A DNA stretch of 64,000 nt from Gammaproteobacteria bacterium (lineage in GTDB: Bacteria; Pseudomonadota; Gammaproteobacteria; Pseudomonadales; Azotimanducaceae): assembly GCA_007694905.1 (NCBI GenBank), contig REEU01000153.1, positions 1 to 64,000 on the forward strand, given 5' to 3'. Position numbers and translations under genes: made by a program. Within the stretch, counting starts at the first letter, position 1. Each line of letters starts with the position of its first letter. The notes under the pieces are model-generated. The model was not told the origin of the DNA. It searched no databases and saw only the letters and a program-made list of their open reading frames with translations. Below are positions 9,299 through 16,643 of the stretch, piece after piece.

Positions 9299-9330
9299 GG
9301 CGGAGACGACCCTCCCGGCCGGATTCGGGA

Positions 9331-9735
9331 TCAGTGAATGGCACGCTTGGAGATGGACGCGACGAAGTCCAGAGTGGTCAGCGCCAGATTCATTTTATCG
9401 TGCAACGTTACCATGAGCGTAGGCGTTGCAACAGCCTGCAGGCTGAGGGCCTCGACCTCCGTGAGGCGGGGCGCGTCGCTGCTATCGAGCATGAATCCGT
9501 CCAGCAGGGCGCCGTAGTGCCTGGCGACGGCCGCCGCATCCCGGAGCATCCCGAGTCCCGTCATCATCTTCGCGGTCGGGCCCTTCGCCGTGCGACCGGC
9601 GACACGGCCACCACCGGAGTGGCTGCCGCCCCGAGCGCCTCACGAAGCCCCGGGGACTGCACGAATGGGATCAACGCTGACAAAAGGATTCGAGGGACAG
9701 ATGATGATCCCCTCGAGTTCGGCGTCAGCGAGCAG
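9331..9735 (-). pseudogene. Truncated, frameshifted cofD remnant (C-terminal part)
   Basis: About 400 bases nearly identical to the 3' part of intact cofD (constant offset of 1850 bases, stop at 9331 against 11181). The last 78 codons read in frame from 9567 and end DFVASISKRAIH like the intact copy. Further upstream, a 10-base deletion near 9600 and a one-base insertion near 9650 break the frame. Homology stops near 9735, where sequence from npdG begins. The first half of cofD is missing, so no functional transferase can be made. The 32-base spacing to cofC is preserved. Confidence 0.88.
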
Positions 9736-9736
9736 T

Positions 9737-9932
9737 CTTGTCATTCCAGGCCACCAGCACGTCGCATTCGATGCGCAACTCCGGATCCTGGAGCAGGTCG
9801 GCAGCGATGTTCTGGAATGCGGACACCACCTTCAGCTCGGCCCCAGAGCGTCCTGGGCACGCTCGCCCACTGACCCTTCCGCAGGGCGCTGCACCTTGCC
9901 CACCTTGGACGGCATTAGAGGTACCGTCACGT
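9737..9932 (-). pseudogene. npdG internal fragment fused to the cofD remnant
   Basis: About 196 bases matching the middle of intact npdG (13107-13305, offset about 3370). It still encodes the segment VVSAFQNIAADLLQDPELR in one frame. A one-base deletion near 9845 breaks the frame, and both ends of the gene are absent. The join to the cofD remnant near 9736 lies in a short similar stretch (TCTTGTC / TCCTTGTC), which fits a deletion that removed cofE and the first half of cofD from a duplicated copy. Confidence 0.85.
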
Positions 9933-10019
9933 GGGCGGGTGAAAACGTCGTCAGTCAGCTTTCCACCGGGATGCAAATCCTGATCTGAGTCAACGACAGC
10001 GCCGATTCGGACATCGATT

Positions 10020-10703
10020 ATGACATTTCCTATTCACTTCCGGAAATCATCGATGCCACCACCGCTACCGTTTCTACGCTCGCTTGCAGTACTGGTCGCC
10101 CTTGCCTGCACGATCCCGTCCGTCCATTCATACCAGGCGGGAGATTGGATACTGCGGGCAGGAAGCATCACGATCGACCCGACCAGCAGCTTTTCATCGG
10201 TTGCAGATGGCGCTTTCGAGTTACGCGCCGGTTCTGACACTCAGCTCGGTCTCAGCGTCACCTACATGGCCTGGGACCAGCTTGGCATCGAAGTCCAGGC
10301 GGCAACGCCGTTCACGCATGCAGTGAACGCCCGCGGTGCCGGCAAGGTCGCCAGCGTCAAGCACCTGCCTCCAACCCTGACGGCCAACTATTATCCGCTG
10401 GGCGGAACGGGCCGTTCCCTGCAGCCTTTTCTCGGAGCCGGAATCAATCACACGATCTTCTGGTCTGAAAAGCTCAATGATCTCGGCGCGACTGCGACGG
10501 GAGCCAGTCGACTCGATGCAGGTTCCTCCTGGGGCTTGGCTGCACACGCTGGCCTCGACTACCGCCTGAATGAACAGTTAGGCCTCGGTTTCTCGGTGTA
10601 CTACATCGATATCGAGAGCCGGCTGAAACTGGACGGTAATCGCATTGGCAAGATCAAGATCGACCCCTGGATCTATCGCCTGCAGTTGAGCTATCGCTTC
10701 TGA
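10020..10703 (+). CDS. OmpW-family outer membrane protein
   Basis: 227-residue protein with an N-terminal signal peptide (hydrophobic LAVLVALACTIPSVHS, cleavage near residue 37). An eight-strand OmpW-like beta barrel follows and ends in the outer-membrane signature LQLSYRF. Internal elements such as YYPLGGTGRSLQPFLGAGIN and GLAAHAGLDYRLNEQLGLGF fit the family. OmpW forms a narrow hydrophobic channel. An ATG at 10053 is an alternative start giving a shorter signal peptide. The gene runs opposite to the F420 genes and sits between the two halves of the duplicated cof segment, so it probably arrived after the duplication. Confidence 0.88.
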   Translation: MTFPIHFRKSSMPPPLPFLRSLAVLVALACTIPSVHSYQAGDWILRAGSITIDPTSSFSSVADGAFELRAGSDTQLGLSVTYMAWDQLGIEVQAATPFTHAVNARGAGKVASVKHLPPTLTANYYPLGGTGRSLQPFLGAGINHTIFWSEKLNDLGATATGASRLDAGSSWGLAAHAGLDYRLNEQLGLGFSVYYIDIESRLKLDGNRIGKIKIDPWIYRLQLSYRF

Positions 10704-10737
10704 CGCGTAACCGAGGCTGCGTCAAGAACCTCCCGCC

Positions 10738-10766
10738 GGTCGACGCTGGCTTACCAGCGCCGACCC
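10738..10766. other. Strong hairpin downstream of ompW
   Basis: GGTCGACGCTGG pairs with CCAGCGCCGACC around a CTTA loop, with one mismatch. It begins 34 bases after the ompW stop. There is no T-run after it, so it may stabilise the 3' end or act as a weak terminator. Confidence 0.5.
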
Positions 10767-10811
10767 GCGGGGCATGTCCGCTGTCTCCTTTCCGATGAGG
10801 GGTGCGGTCGG

Positions 10812-10950
10812 ATGACGGCGCTTCGTGTCGCGGTGATCGGCAAGGGCCCGATCGGCATTGCAGCCGGCCGCAACCTGGCCGAGGCGGCCGCGGGATGAAG
10901 TTCCACCATCCGTTGGGTTTTGTCGCTGCGGCAGGGGAAGGCAGTGACCT
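10812..10950 (+). pseudogene. Remnant of an FAD/NAD-binding oxidoreductase
   Basis: The first 28 codons read MTALRVAVIGKGPIGIAAGR and continue NLAEAA. This is a beta-alpha-beta dinucleotide-binding opening, although the usual third glycine position is Ile (GKGPIGIAAG). It hits a stop at 10896-10898. Soon after, another frame reads KFHHPLGFVAAAGEGSDLL, which may be a later part of the same gene after a deletion. The parent family cannot be named with certainty. Confidence 0.4.
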
Positions 10951-11095
10951 GCTTCCGGCCGCATCGGCCAGTTCGCTCAAGTGCTGCAAGCTTACCCGGT
11001 CGGAGAAGTCTGGCTATCGGATGGGAGCATCTGACGCAGACGTTCGAGCGGGCGCTGGACGCAATCCTGGCCAGTGAGGCGGGTTGTCACGAGCC

Positions 11096-11148
11096 ACGGG
11101 CCGTGCCTTGGCGAGCTCGAAGTGGTTGATGGGGACAATGGCCGACAC
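11096..11148 (-). pseudogene. 5' stub of a second cofC
   Basis: The first 16 codons of cofC are repeated here (MSAIVPINHFELAKAR against MWAIVPIKHFELAKAR). The GTG start is in the same place and the spacing of 32 bases to the cofD stop is the same. After codon 16 the similarity ends. This shows that cofC once followed this copy of cofD too. Confidence 0.85.
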
Positions 11149-11180
11149 GTCGAAGGCGACTCTCCCGGCCGGATCCGGGA

Positions 11181-12152
11181 TCAGTGAATGGCACGCTTGG
11201 AGATGGACGCGACGAAGTCCAGAGTGGTCAGCGCCAGATCCATTTTGTCTTGCAGCGTGACCATGAGCGTGGGCGTCGCAACAGCCTGCAGGCCGAGAGC
11301 CTCGACCTCTGCGAGCCTCGCTGCATCGCTGGAATCCAGTACGAAACCGTCCAGCAGGGCGCCGTAGTGCCGAGCGACGGCCACCGCATCCCTGGGCACG
11401 CCGAGTTCTGTCATCATCTTCGCGGTCGGGCCCTTCACCGCGCGACCGGCGATGATCGGTGACACGGCCACCACCGGGGCGGCTGCCGCCCCGAGCGCCT
11501 CCCGAAGCCCGGGGACTGCAAGAATGGGATCAACGCTGACAAAAGGATTCGAGGGACAGATGATGATCCCGTCGAGTTCGGCGTCCGCGAGCAGTTCGGA
11601 CAGGGCAACAGGCACACGGGCGCGTTCGCTTCCTTCGAAGCGAAATCCTATGACTTCGGGTGCACAGCGCTCCCGGACGAAGTACTGCTGGAAGGCAAGC
11701 TCGCCGGCGGGCGTACGAATCACGGTTGCGATCCGGTCGTCGCTCATGGGCAGCACCTGCTGGGGGATGTCGAGACCATGAGCAAGCCTCGCGGTGACCT
11801 CGGACAGGGATGCCCCCGCTCGCAGCGCCTCGGTGCGCAGAAGGTGGGTCGCGAGGTCCCGGTCGCCGAGCTTGAACCAGGTATCACCGCCGAGCTCTGC
11901 CAGCGTATCGAGGCAATGCCAGCTTTCCTCGCGCCGTCCCCAGCCGGTGTCCGGATTTGCCTCTCCTGACAGCGTGTAGAGGAGGGTGTCGATGTCCGGG
12001 CATATGGTGAGGCCCAGATGTTCGAAGTCGTCCCCGGTATTGACCAGGAAGGTCACCTGCTCGGGTTCCAGGACCCGTGCCAGACCCAGCGCCAGCTTGG
12101 CGCCGCCTACGCCTCCTGTGATCGCGAGGATGCGACGCACCTTCGCAGTCAC
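11181..12152 (-). CDS. cofD: 2-phospho-L-lactate transferase (CofD/FbiA)
   Basis: 323-residue transferase that joins the activated phospho-acid from CofC to FO, giving F420-0 or dehydro-F420-0. Family marks are ITGGVGGAKLALGLARVL (residues 10-27), NTGDDFEHLGLTICPDIDT, MSDDRIATVI and the C-terminal PSNPFVSVDPILAV. Its ATG overlaps the cofE stop by four bases (ATGA). It is the intact member of a pair; the other copy is the remnant at 9331-9735. Confidence 0.95.
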   Translation of the reverse strand: MTAKVRRILAITGGVGGAKLALGLARVLEPEQVTFLVNTGDDFEHLGLTICPDIDTLLYTLSGEANPDTGWGRREESWHCLDTLAELGGDTWFKLGDRDLATHLLRTEALRAGASLSEVTARLAHGLDIPQQVLPMSDDRIATVIRTPAGELAFQQYFVRERCAPEVIGFRFEGSERARVPVALSELLADAELDGIIICPSNPFVSVDPILAVPGLREALGAAAAPVVAVSPIIAGRAVKGPTAKMMTELGVPRDAVAVARHYGALLDGFVLDSSDAARLAEVEALGLQAVATPTLMVTLQDKMDLALTTLDFVASISKRAIH

Positions 12153-12925
12153 CTGAACAGGTCTTCCTGTCGGGGCCGAATGAGGTCGGCGGCGGTCGCG
12201 CTGCTGTCCTCGGCCGCGAGCCCTCGAACGAGTACTGCCGGGGTGCCCTCACCCGACTGCCCCATGACCAGGCTGGCCGCAGCAGCGATTTCATCACCGC
12301 GGCCGACCACCGTCACTTCGAGGGGGCGCCCGAATAGATCCGCATGGCCGCGCAAATCCTCCACCGCGGTGATGCCGGCGCTGCCGATGGCCGTGCCGCA
12401 GGTGCCCACGCGCCAGGCTCGGCCGAAGCTGTCGTTGATCAGCACGCCGACGTGGACATCGGTTCGGGCGTGAAGCGTTGCGCGCAGTCGAGCGGCCGAG
12501 GCGTCTGGATCCTCCGGTAGCAGCAGTGCCCAGGCCCCCGGATCGCCGCCGCTGACGTTGGACTGGTCGATACCCGCATTGGCATGGACCCAGCCGAGTC
12601 GGTGCTCCACTACGATGACGCCGGGATTGCCTTTGCGGACGCGCACCACGGCGGCGGATTCATTCAGGATGAGCTGCACCAGACGCGGATCTTTCCCCGT
12701 ATCGGTGGCCAATTGCTCCGCCTCGGGTGAAGGCTGGACGTCGGCAAGGCGGATCAGGCGACCCTCGGCCTTGGATACGATCTTTTGCGCCAGCACGAGA
12801 ACGTCTCCGGCGGCGAGGGTCAGCCCGGCCCGGCCCAGCGCCGCCAGCAGCAGCTCGGCGAGATCATCGCCCTCACCGACTTGAGGAATGCCGGGCAGGG
12901 CGAGGATGTCCAGGCGCGCGGCCAT
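12149..12925 (-). CDS. cofE: F420-0:L-glutamate ligase (CofE)
   Basis: 258-residue GTP-dependent ligase adding the gamma-linked glutamate tail to F420-0. Family elements include DVLVLAQKIVSKAEGR (near residues 42-57), GWVHANAGIDQSNV and NDSFGRAWRVGTCGTAIG. The length matches the single-domain archaeal CofE form; the C-terminal nitroreductase domain of mycobacterial FbiB is absent. It starts four bases after the npdG stop and overlaps cofD, forming a tight npdG-cofE-cofD operon. Confidence 0.95.
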   Translation of the reverse strand: MAARLDILALPGIPQVGEGDDLAELLLAALGRAGLTLAAGDVLVLAQKIVSKAEGRLIRLADVQPSPEAEQLATDTGKDPRLVQLILNESAAVVRVRKGNPGVIVVEHRLGWVHANAGIDQSNVSGGDPGAWALLLPEDPDASAARLRATLHARTDVHVGVLINDSFGRAWRVGTCGTAIGSAGITAVEDLRGHADLFGRPLEVTVVGRGDEIAAAASLVMGQSGEGTPAVLVRGLAAEDSSATAADLIRPRQEDLFR

Positions 12926-12929
12926 GGGA

Positions 12930-13595
12930 TCAGTGCGCGTCCTGACCCACGATCTTGATGCCGGAGTGGGAGATTTTGCCCTGGCGATTGATCTGGATCA
13001 GGATCGAGGTGAGCGCCTCAGCTGCCGCAGAGTTGGCAATCGGCCCGGCATGCCAGCCGTTCATCCCCGCCTCGGACGCCAGCTCGATCACGCGCTGCCG
13101 CGCTTCCTTGTCGTTCCCGGTCACCAGCACGTCGCATTCGATGCGCAACTCCGGATCCTGGAGCAGGTCAGCAGCGATGTTCTGGAACGCGGACACCACC
13201 TTTACCTCGGCCCCCAGAAAGTCCTGGGCACGCTTGCCCGCTGACCCTTCCGCAGGGAGCTGCACCGTACCGACCTTGGGCGGCATCAGAGGCACGGTCA
13301 CGTCGATGAGTATCTTGCCGCTGAGATGGGTTTTGACGGTCTCGAGGGTGGAGAGCTGATGGGCAAACGGAACAGTCAGGACGACCACGTCGCCGGCCTT
13401 GGCTGCATCCGCGTTTTCCATCGCTTCGGCGGGGGTGTCCGGGCTGATGTCCGCCAGCGCGGTGACGGCTGCCTGGGCCTTCTCCAGGGTGCGCGAACCG
13501 ATGATGATCCGGTGGCCAGCGCGAGACCAGCGAATGGCCAGGCCCGTGCCGAGATCACCGGTGCCGCCCAGAATGGCGATGGTTTCTTGTGCCAT
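12930..13595 (-). CDS. npdG: NADPH-dependent F420 reductase
   Basis: 221-residue F420:NADPH oxidoreductase moving hydride between NADP(H) and F420. The Rossmann motif AILGGTGDLGTGLAIRWSRA lies at residues 6-25, with NADP contacts in GSRTLEKA. Later family segments are VVLTVPFAHQ and VVSAFQNIAADLLQ. ATG at 13595 is chosen because GGGAG lies six bases upstream and the Rossmann strand begins at once. The frame open to 13727 adds only a non-conserved leader. It leads the operon and shares a divergent intergenic region with the oxidoreductase at 13828. Confidence 0.92.
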   Translation of the reverse strand: MAQETIAILGGTGDLGTGLAIRWSRAGHRIIIGSRTLEKAQAAVTALADISPDTPAEAMENADAAKAGDVVVLTVPFAHQLSTLETVKTHLSGKILIDVTVPLMPPKVGTVQLPAEGSAGKRAQDFLGAEVKVVSAFQNIAADLLQDPELRIECDVLVTGNDKEARQRVIELASEAGMNGWHAGPIANSAAAEALTSILIQINRQGKISHSGIKIVGQDAH

Positions 13596-13740
13596 GAAAA
13601 ACTCCCAGAAGTCGTGGGCATGCCCGTGTCGAGAAGTGTTGCCGCGGGGGACCTTCCCTAAGCGTTCCCGCGGCGAAGCGCGGCGCATTATTCCCCAAAC
13701 GCAGGCGGACGGCCAATCACGCCGCACGCTTGGTTTCCCC

Positions 13741-13768
13741 TAGGGAGGAATTGATCAGCACTTCCCTC
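13741..13768. repeat. Dispersed repeat, partial internal copy
   Basis: AGGGAGGAATTGATCAGCAC and the following TTCCCTCGG match the 3' end of the repeat copies at 1-67 and 15172-15240. The flanks AGGGA and TCCCT can pair. It lies in the divergent promoter region between npdG and the oxidoreductase at 13828, which raises a regulatory reading for this core. Confidence 0.6.
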
Positions 13769-13827
13769 GGTTTGCTTGACCCGACGCGCCTGCGCTGCCG
13801 TAATCCGCATCTGACCGGGAGTCATGG

Positions 13828-14760
13828 GTGAGCAGAATCATGCGCGTGGGCGTCATGTCAGGTGCTGAGGCACCAATGCCATTGAGCGGGTACGTGGAGC
13901 GTGCCCGCGCTATCGAGTCTGCGGGCCTCGACGATCTCTGGATGGCGCATACGTTTTCTTTCGATGCCATCAGCGCGCTCGGATGGGTCGGCTCGCAAGT
14001 GCCCCGCATCGGCCTGGGCACTGCGGTGACGCCGACGTACCCACGGCATCCCACTGCGCTTGCCCAGCAGGCGCTGACCGCCGCGGCCATGTCCGGAAAC
14101 CGGTTCACCCTGGGTATCGGGCTCAGCCACAAAGTGCTCATCGAGGACATGCTCGGGCTCTCCTATGCCCGACCTGCCGCGCACATGCGCGCGTATCTCG
14201 AGGCGCTGCTGCCCCTGCTGCAGGGCGAGCGGGTCGAGGTGAGCAACTCCGAGTACGCGGTCAAAGGCCTGCAGCTGGTGACTCCGGGCGCCGAACCGCC
14301 GCCGGTGCTCCTCGCCGCTCTCGGGCCCGCCATGCTGCGACTTGCCGGCGAACTCGCCGACGGCACCAGTCTCTGGATGGTGGGGGAGCGTACGTTGACG
14401 GAGCACATCATGCCGCGACTGCAGCGCGCCGCCGAGGTGGCCGCCCGGCCGCAGCCGAAAGTGATCCATGCCTTGCCGGTCGCTGTAGTCGCCGATCCGG
14501 ACGCCGCGCGGGAGAAGGTGGCCCAGGCATTGACGGTTTACGGTCAGCTTCCGTCCTATCGGGCGATGCTCGACAGAGAGGGGGTCTCAGGCCCCGCAGA
14601 CTTGGCGGTGCTTGGCGACGAAGCACTGCTGATGGCAACGCTGGATCGCTTGGCCGATCTCGGCGTCAGCCACTTCAACGCGTCCATCATGGACGTGGAA
14701 GAAGGTGCCTGGGCGCGGACGCAGACGTGCCTGGCCACCTGGTGCAGTCAACGGGCTTAG
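13828..14760 (+). CDS. LLM-class F420-dependent oxidoreductase
   Basis: 310-residue luciferase-like TIM-barrel enzyme. It shows MRVGVMSGAEAPMPLSGYVE at the N-terminus, LGTAVTPTYPRHPTALAQQA (near residues 66-85) and FTLGIGLSHK, the pattern of F420-dependent LLM families with a 5,10-methylene-H4MPT-reductase-like fold. GTG at 13828 is preferred because GGGAG lies six bases upstream; ATG at 13840 is an alternative. It is divergent from npdG and so probably linked to F420 metabolism. The substrate is unknown. Confidence 0.85.
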   Translation: MSRIMRVGVMSGAEAPMPLSGYVERARAIESAGLDDLWMAHTFSFDAISALGWVGSQVPRIGLGTAVTPTYPRHPTALAQQALTAAAMSGNRFTLGIGLSHKVLIEDMLGLSYARPAAHMRAYLEALLPLLQGERVEVSNSEYAVKGLQLVTPGAEPPPVLLAALGPAMLRLAGELADGTSLWMVGERTLTEHIMPRLQRAAEVAARPQPKVIHALPVAVVADPDAAREKVAQALTVYGQLPSYRAMLDREGVSGPADLAVLGDEALLMATLDRLADLGVSHFNASIMDVEEGAWARTQTCLATWCSQRA

Positions 14761-14794
14761 CGCCCCTCGCACGACACGACGAAGAGGGAGAGAC

Positions 14795-15061
14795 ATGAGT
14801 TCTGAAGCATTGGCAGGTGACAGCCTCGAGGGTTTGATCGCAGAGGAGGTATCCAGGGCGCGGCGTAAGGCGCGATTGTCACAGCGGGAGCTGGCCATGC
14901 GCGCCGGGTTGACCCAGGCAGCAGTGAGTCGGCTCGAGTCAGGTGATCGTCTGCCGCGACTCGAAACCCTGCTCGCACTGGCTGAGGCCAGTGGCCACGT
15001 GCTGGAAATCCGCCTGAAACGGCCGCGGCAGGCAGGTGGTGCATCCCTCCGGCGGGGCTGA
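14795..15061 (+). CDS. XRE-family helix-turn-helix regulator
   Basis: 88-residue DNA-binding protein, almost entirely one HTH_3 domain. It includes ARLSQRELAMRAGLTQAAVS (near residues 24-43) followed by RLESGDRLPRLETLLALAEA. ATG at 14795 has GGGAGAGAC directly upstream. It follows the oxidoreductase by 34 bases and may be co-transcribed. No toxin-like partner is adjacent, so an antitoxin role is not supported; a local repressor is more likely. Confidence 0.8.
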   Translation: MSSEALAGDSLEGLIAEEVSRARRKARLSQRELAMRAGLTQAAVSRLESGDRLPRLETLLALAEASGHVLEIRLKRPRQAGGASLRRG

Positions 15062-15171
15062 TGTCGGAGGCCGCGCGCCAGCCTGGAGCGCGGCCTGCCG
15101 GCTCCGAAGGGCGGGTGTCTGCCGGCGTTTTGGCGGTTTTGCGCCGCTTGTAAAGGCAACCAGCCTTCCCT

Positions 15172-15240
15172 GCGCGACGCGCCTTGCCACTGGACCGGCA
15201 ATTACCGCAGAGCCGTGGAGAAATGAATCGGCACTTCCCT
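15172..15240. repeat. Dispersed direct repeat, copy 2
   Basis: About 69 bases matching 1-67 in the same orientation, with a few substitutions and a two-base gap. It starts 110 bases after the XRE gene and ends about 95 bases before the methyltransferase start. With copy 1 it brackets the complete F420 block. No integrase or transposase gene is seen beside either copy. Confidence 0.75.
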
Positions 15241-15284
15241 AGACGGGTAGCCTCAATCGGAGCGGTCGGTTAGCCTGCGAACAC

Positions 15285-15322
15285 GCGGACGCACTCGCAG
15301 CCAAATGCGGACGCACTCGCAG
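15285..15322. repeat. Two 16-base direct repeats upstream of the methyltransferase
   Basis: GCGGACGCACTCGCAG occurs at 15285-15300 and again, identical, at 15307-15322, a period of 22 bases (about two helical turns). The second copy ends 13 bases before the ATG at 15336. The spacing would suit a dimeric regulator, but the element overlaps the ribosome-binding region, so an RNA-level role is also possible. Confidence 0.6.
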
Positions 15323-15335
15323 CAGAGGAACAGGC

Positions 15336-16004
15336 ATGGACGTACAGGGCGTGAGGGCCGTGTATAGGCGTTATGCGCGCCATTACGACTTTTATTTCGG
15401 GAAGGTGTTCCATCAGGGACGCAAACTTGCTATCGACCAGATGGGCATTCGTCCCGGCGAGCGTGTTCTCGAGGTTGGTGTCGGTACGGGGCTGTCATTG
15501 CCCGAGTACCCCGATGGTGTCCATTTGACGGGAATCGATCTATCTCCGGACATGATCAAGAGGGCTAAGACCCGCGTGGACGATCTCGAACTTCCGGACG
15601 TGGCCCTGCTGGAAATGGACGCCAGCGCCATGGATTTCTCGGACGCGAGCTTTGATCACGTGGTGGCCATGTACGTGCTCTCCGTCGCGCCGGAACCCGA
15701 GCGCGTGATCGCTGAGATGCGGCGCGTATGCAAGCCGGGAGGACGCCTTTACATCGTCAACCATTTCCGCAACCCGAATCCGGTGGTCAGTACGTTCGAG
15801 CGCGCGATCTCGCCGCTGTCGCGCCTGCTTGGATTTCGCCCTGATTTCGCCCTCGACGAGTTCGTCGAGCGTAACGACCTCGACGTGGTCGAGACCCAGC
15901 CGGTGAACCTGTTCGGATACTGGACTCTGCTCACCACCGCCAGGGATCCCGTTGCGCACAGTACGCCGAGCGCCGACCTTGAGCGTACGGTCCGGAGTCA
16001 CTGA
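15336..16004 (+). CDS. SAM-dependent methyltransferase, PmtA-like
   Basis: 222-residue class I methyltransferase. Motif I is VLEVGVGTGLSLPEYP (near residues 45-60), an acidic loop reads TGIDLSPDMI, and the post-I region is DASAMDFSDASFDHVVAMYV. The opening VQGVRAVYRRYARHYDFYFG resembles phosphatidylethanolamine N-methyltransferases of the PmtA type, which make phosphatidylcholine. That substrate is inferred from overall resemblance only. The next gene starts immediately after its stop, so the two are probably co-transcribed. Confidence 0.8.
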   Translation: MDVQGVRAVYRRYARHYDFYFGKVFHQGRKLAIDQMGIRPGERVLEVGVGTGLSLPEYPDGVHLTGIDLSPDMIKRAKTRVDDLELPDVALLEMDASAMDFSDASFDHVVAMYVLSVAPEPERVIAEMRRVCKPGGRLYIVNHFRNPNPVVSTFERAISPLSRLLGFRPDFALDEFVERNDLDVVETQPVNLFGYWTLLTTARDPVAHSTPSADLERTVRSH

Positions 16005-16580
16005 ATGAGCCAATCAGTCCGCGACCAGTTGTTGAAGCTGGGGCTGGCCGACGAACGCAAATTGTCGGAAGCCAAGCGTCAGGATCGTGCTGGTGCCCGC
16101 AAAGCGAAGAAGGCACGCAAATCAAAACCCCGCAATGCGGAAGCGACGGGCGCCGGTGCGGAGCCGGAAAACACCCGCTCGCGCGCGGAAGCTGCACTCA
16201 AACAGCGCGCCGAGCGCGACCGGGAAGCATCCCGCAAACGTCGTCTCAACGAGGAGCGCAGCGCGCGGAAGGCGCAGATCGCTCAGATCATCGATCGGCG
16301 GCGTGAACCCCGTTCGAAGGGAGAGATCCCCTACAACTTCGTTCATGGCAAGAAGATCAAGCGCATCTACGTGACCCAGGCGCTGCTCGAAGGCTTGAGT
16401 GGTGGTCATATGGGGGTCGTGCGTACTGGTGAGCGCTTCGAGGTGGTGCGTCGTGAGATCATCGAGCGCCTGCAGGAGATCGATCCGAATTGCGTCGTCT
16501 CGCTGCATGATTTGCGCAGCGAAAGCGACGCGGACGACCCTTACGCGGACAAGCCGATTCCCGATGATCTCATGTGGTGA
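16005..16580 (+). CDS. DUF2058 family protein
   Basis: 191-residue protein of the DUF2058 (YaiL-like) family common in Gammaproteobacteria. The N-terminal half (residues 20-95) is highly charged, rich in Lys, Arg, Ala and Glu, and probably a long helix or coiled coil. The C-terminal half holds the conserved IPYNFVHGKKIKRIYVT, followed by a globular part ending DKPIPDDLMW. A nucleic-acid-associated role has been suggested for the family, but the function is not established. The ATG directly abuts the previous stop codon. Confidence 0.85.
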   Translation: MSQSVRDQLLKLGLADERKLSEAKRQDRAGARKAKKARKSKPRNAEATGAGAEPENTRSRAEAALKQRAERDREASRKRRLNEERSARKAQIAQIIDRRREPRSKGEIPYNFVHGKKIKRIYVTQALLEGLSGGHMGVVRTGERFEVVRREIIERLQEIDPNCVVSLHDLRSESDADDPYADKPIPDDLMW

Positions 16581-16643
16581 TCAGTGAATCCTTCAGCCTG
16601 GGGGTAGCGATGATGTGCGCATGGTCCTGAAGGAGAGAAGGGC

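Larger units (their letters stand above)
10704..11095. other. Intergenic DNA with hairpin and gene debris
   Basis: About 390 bases after ompW. It holds the hairpin at 10738-10766 and a short open frame that looks like the start of a dinucleotide-binding oxidoreductase (10812-10898). After that come fragments in shifting frames without a supported gene. A stretch reading HLTQTFERALDAILASEAG near 11028-11083 looks protein-like but has no start. Confidence 0.5.

Noticed and set aside
9331-9567. A 78-residue stand-alone gene resembling CofD
   Set aside because: It is the C-terminal end of a broken cofD copy, with frameshifts and a deletion upstream, not an independent protein.
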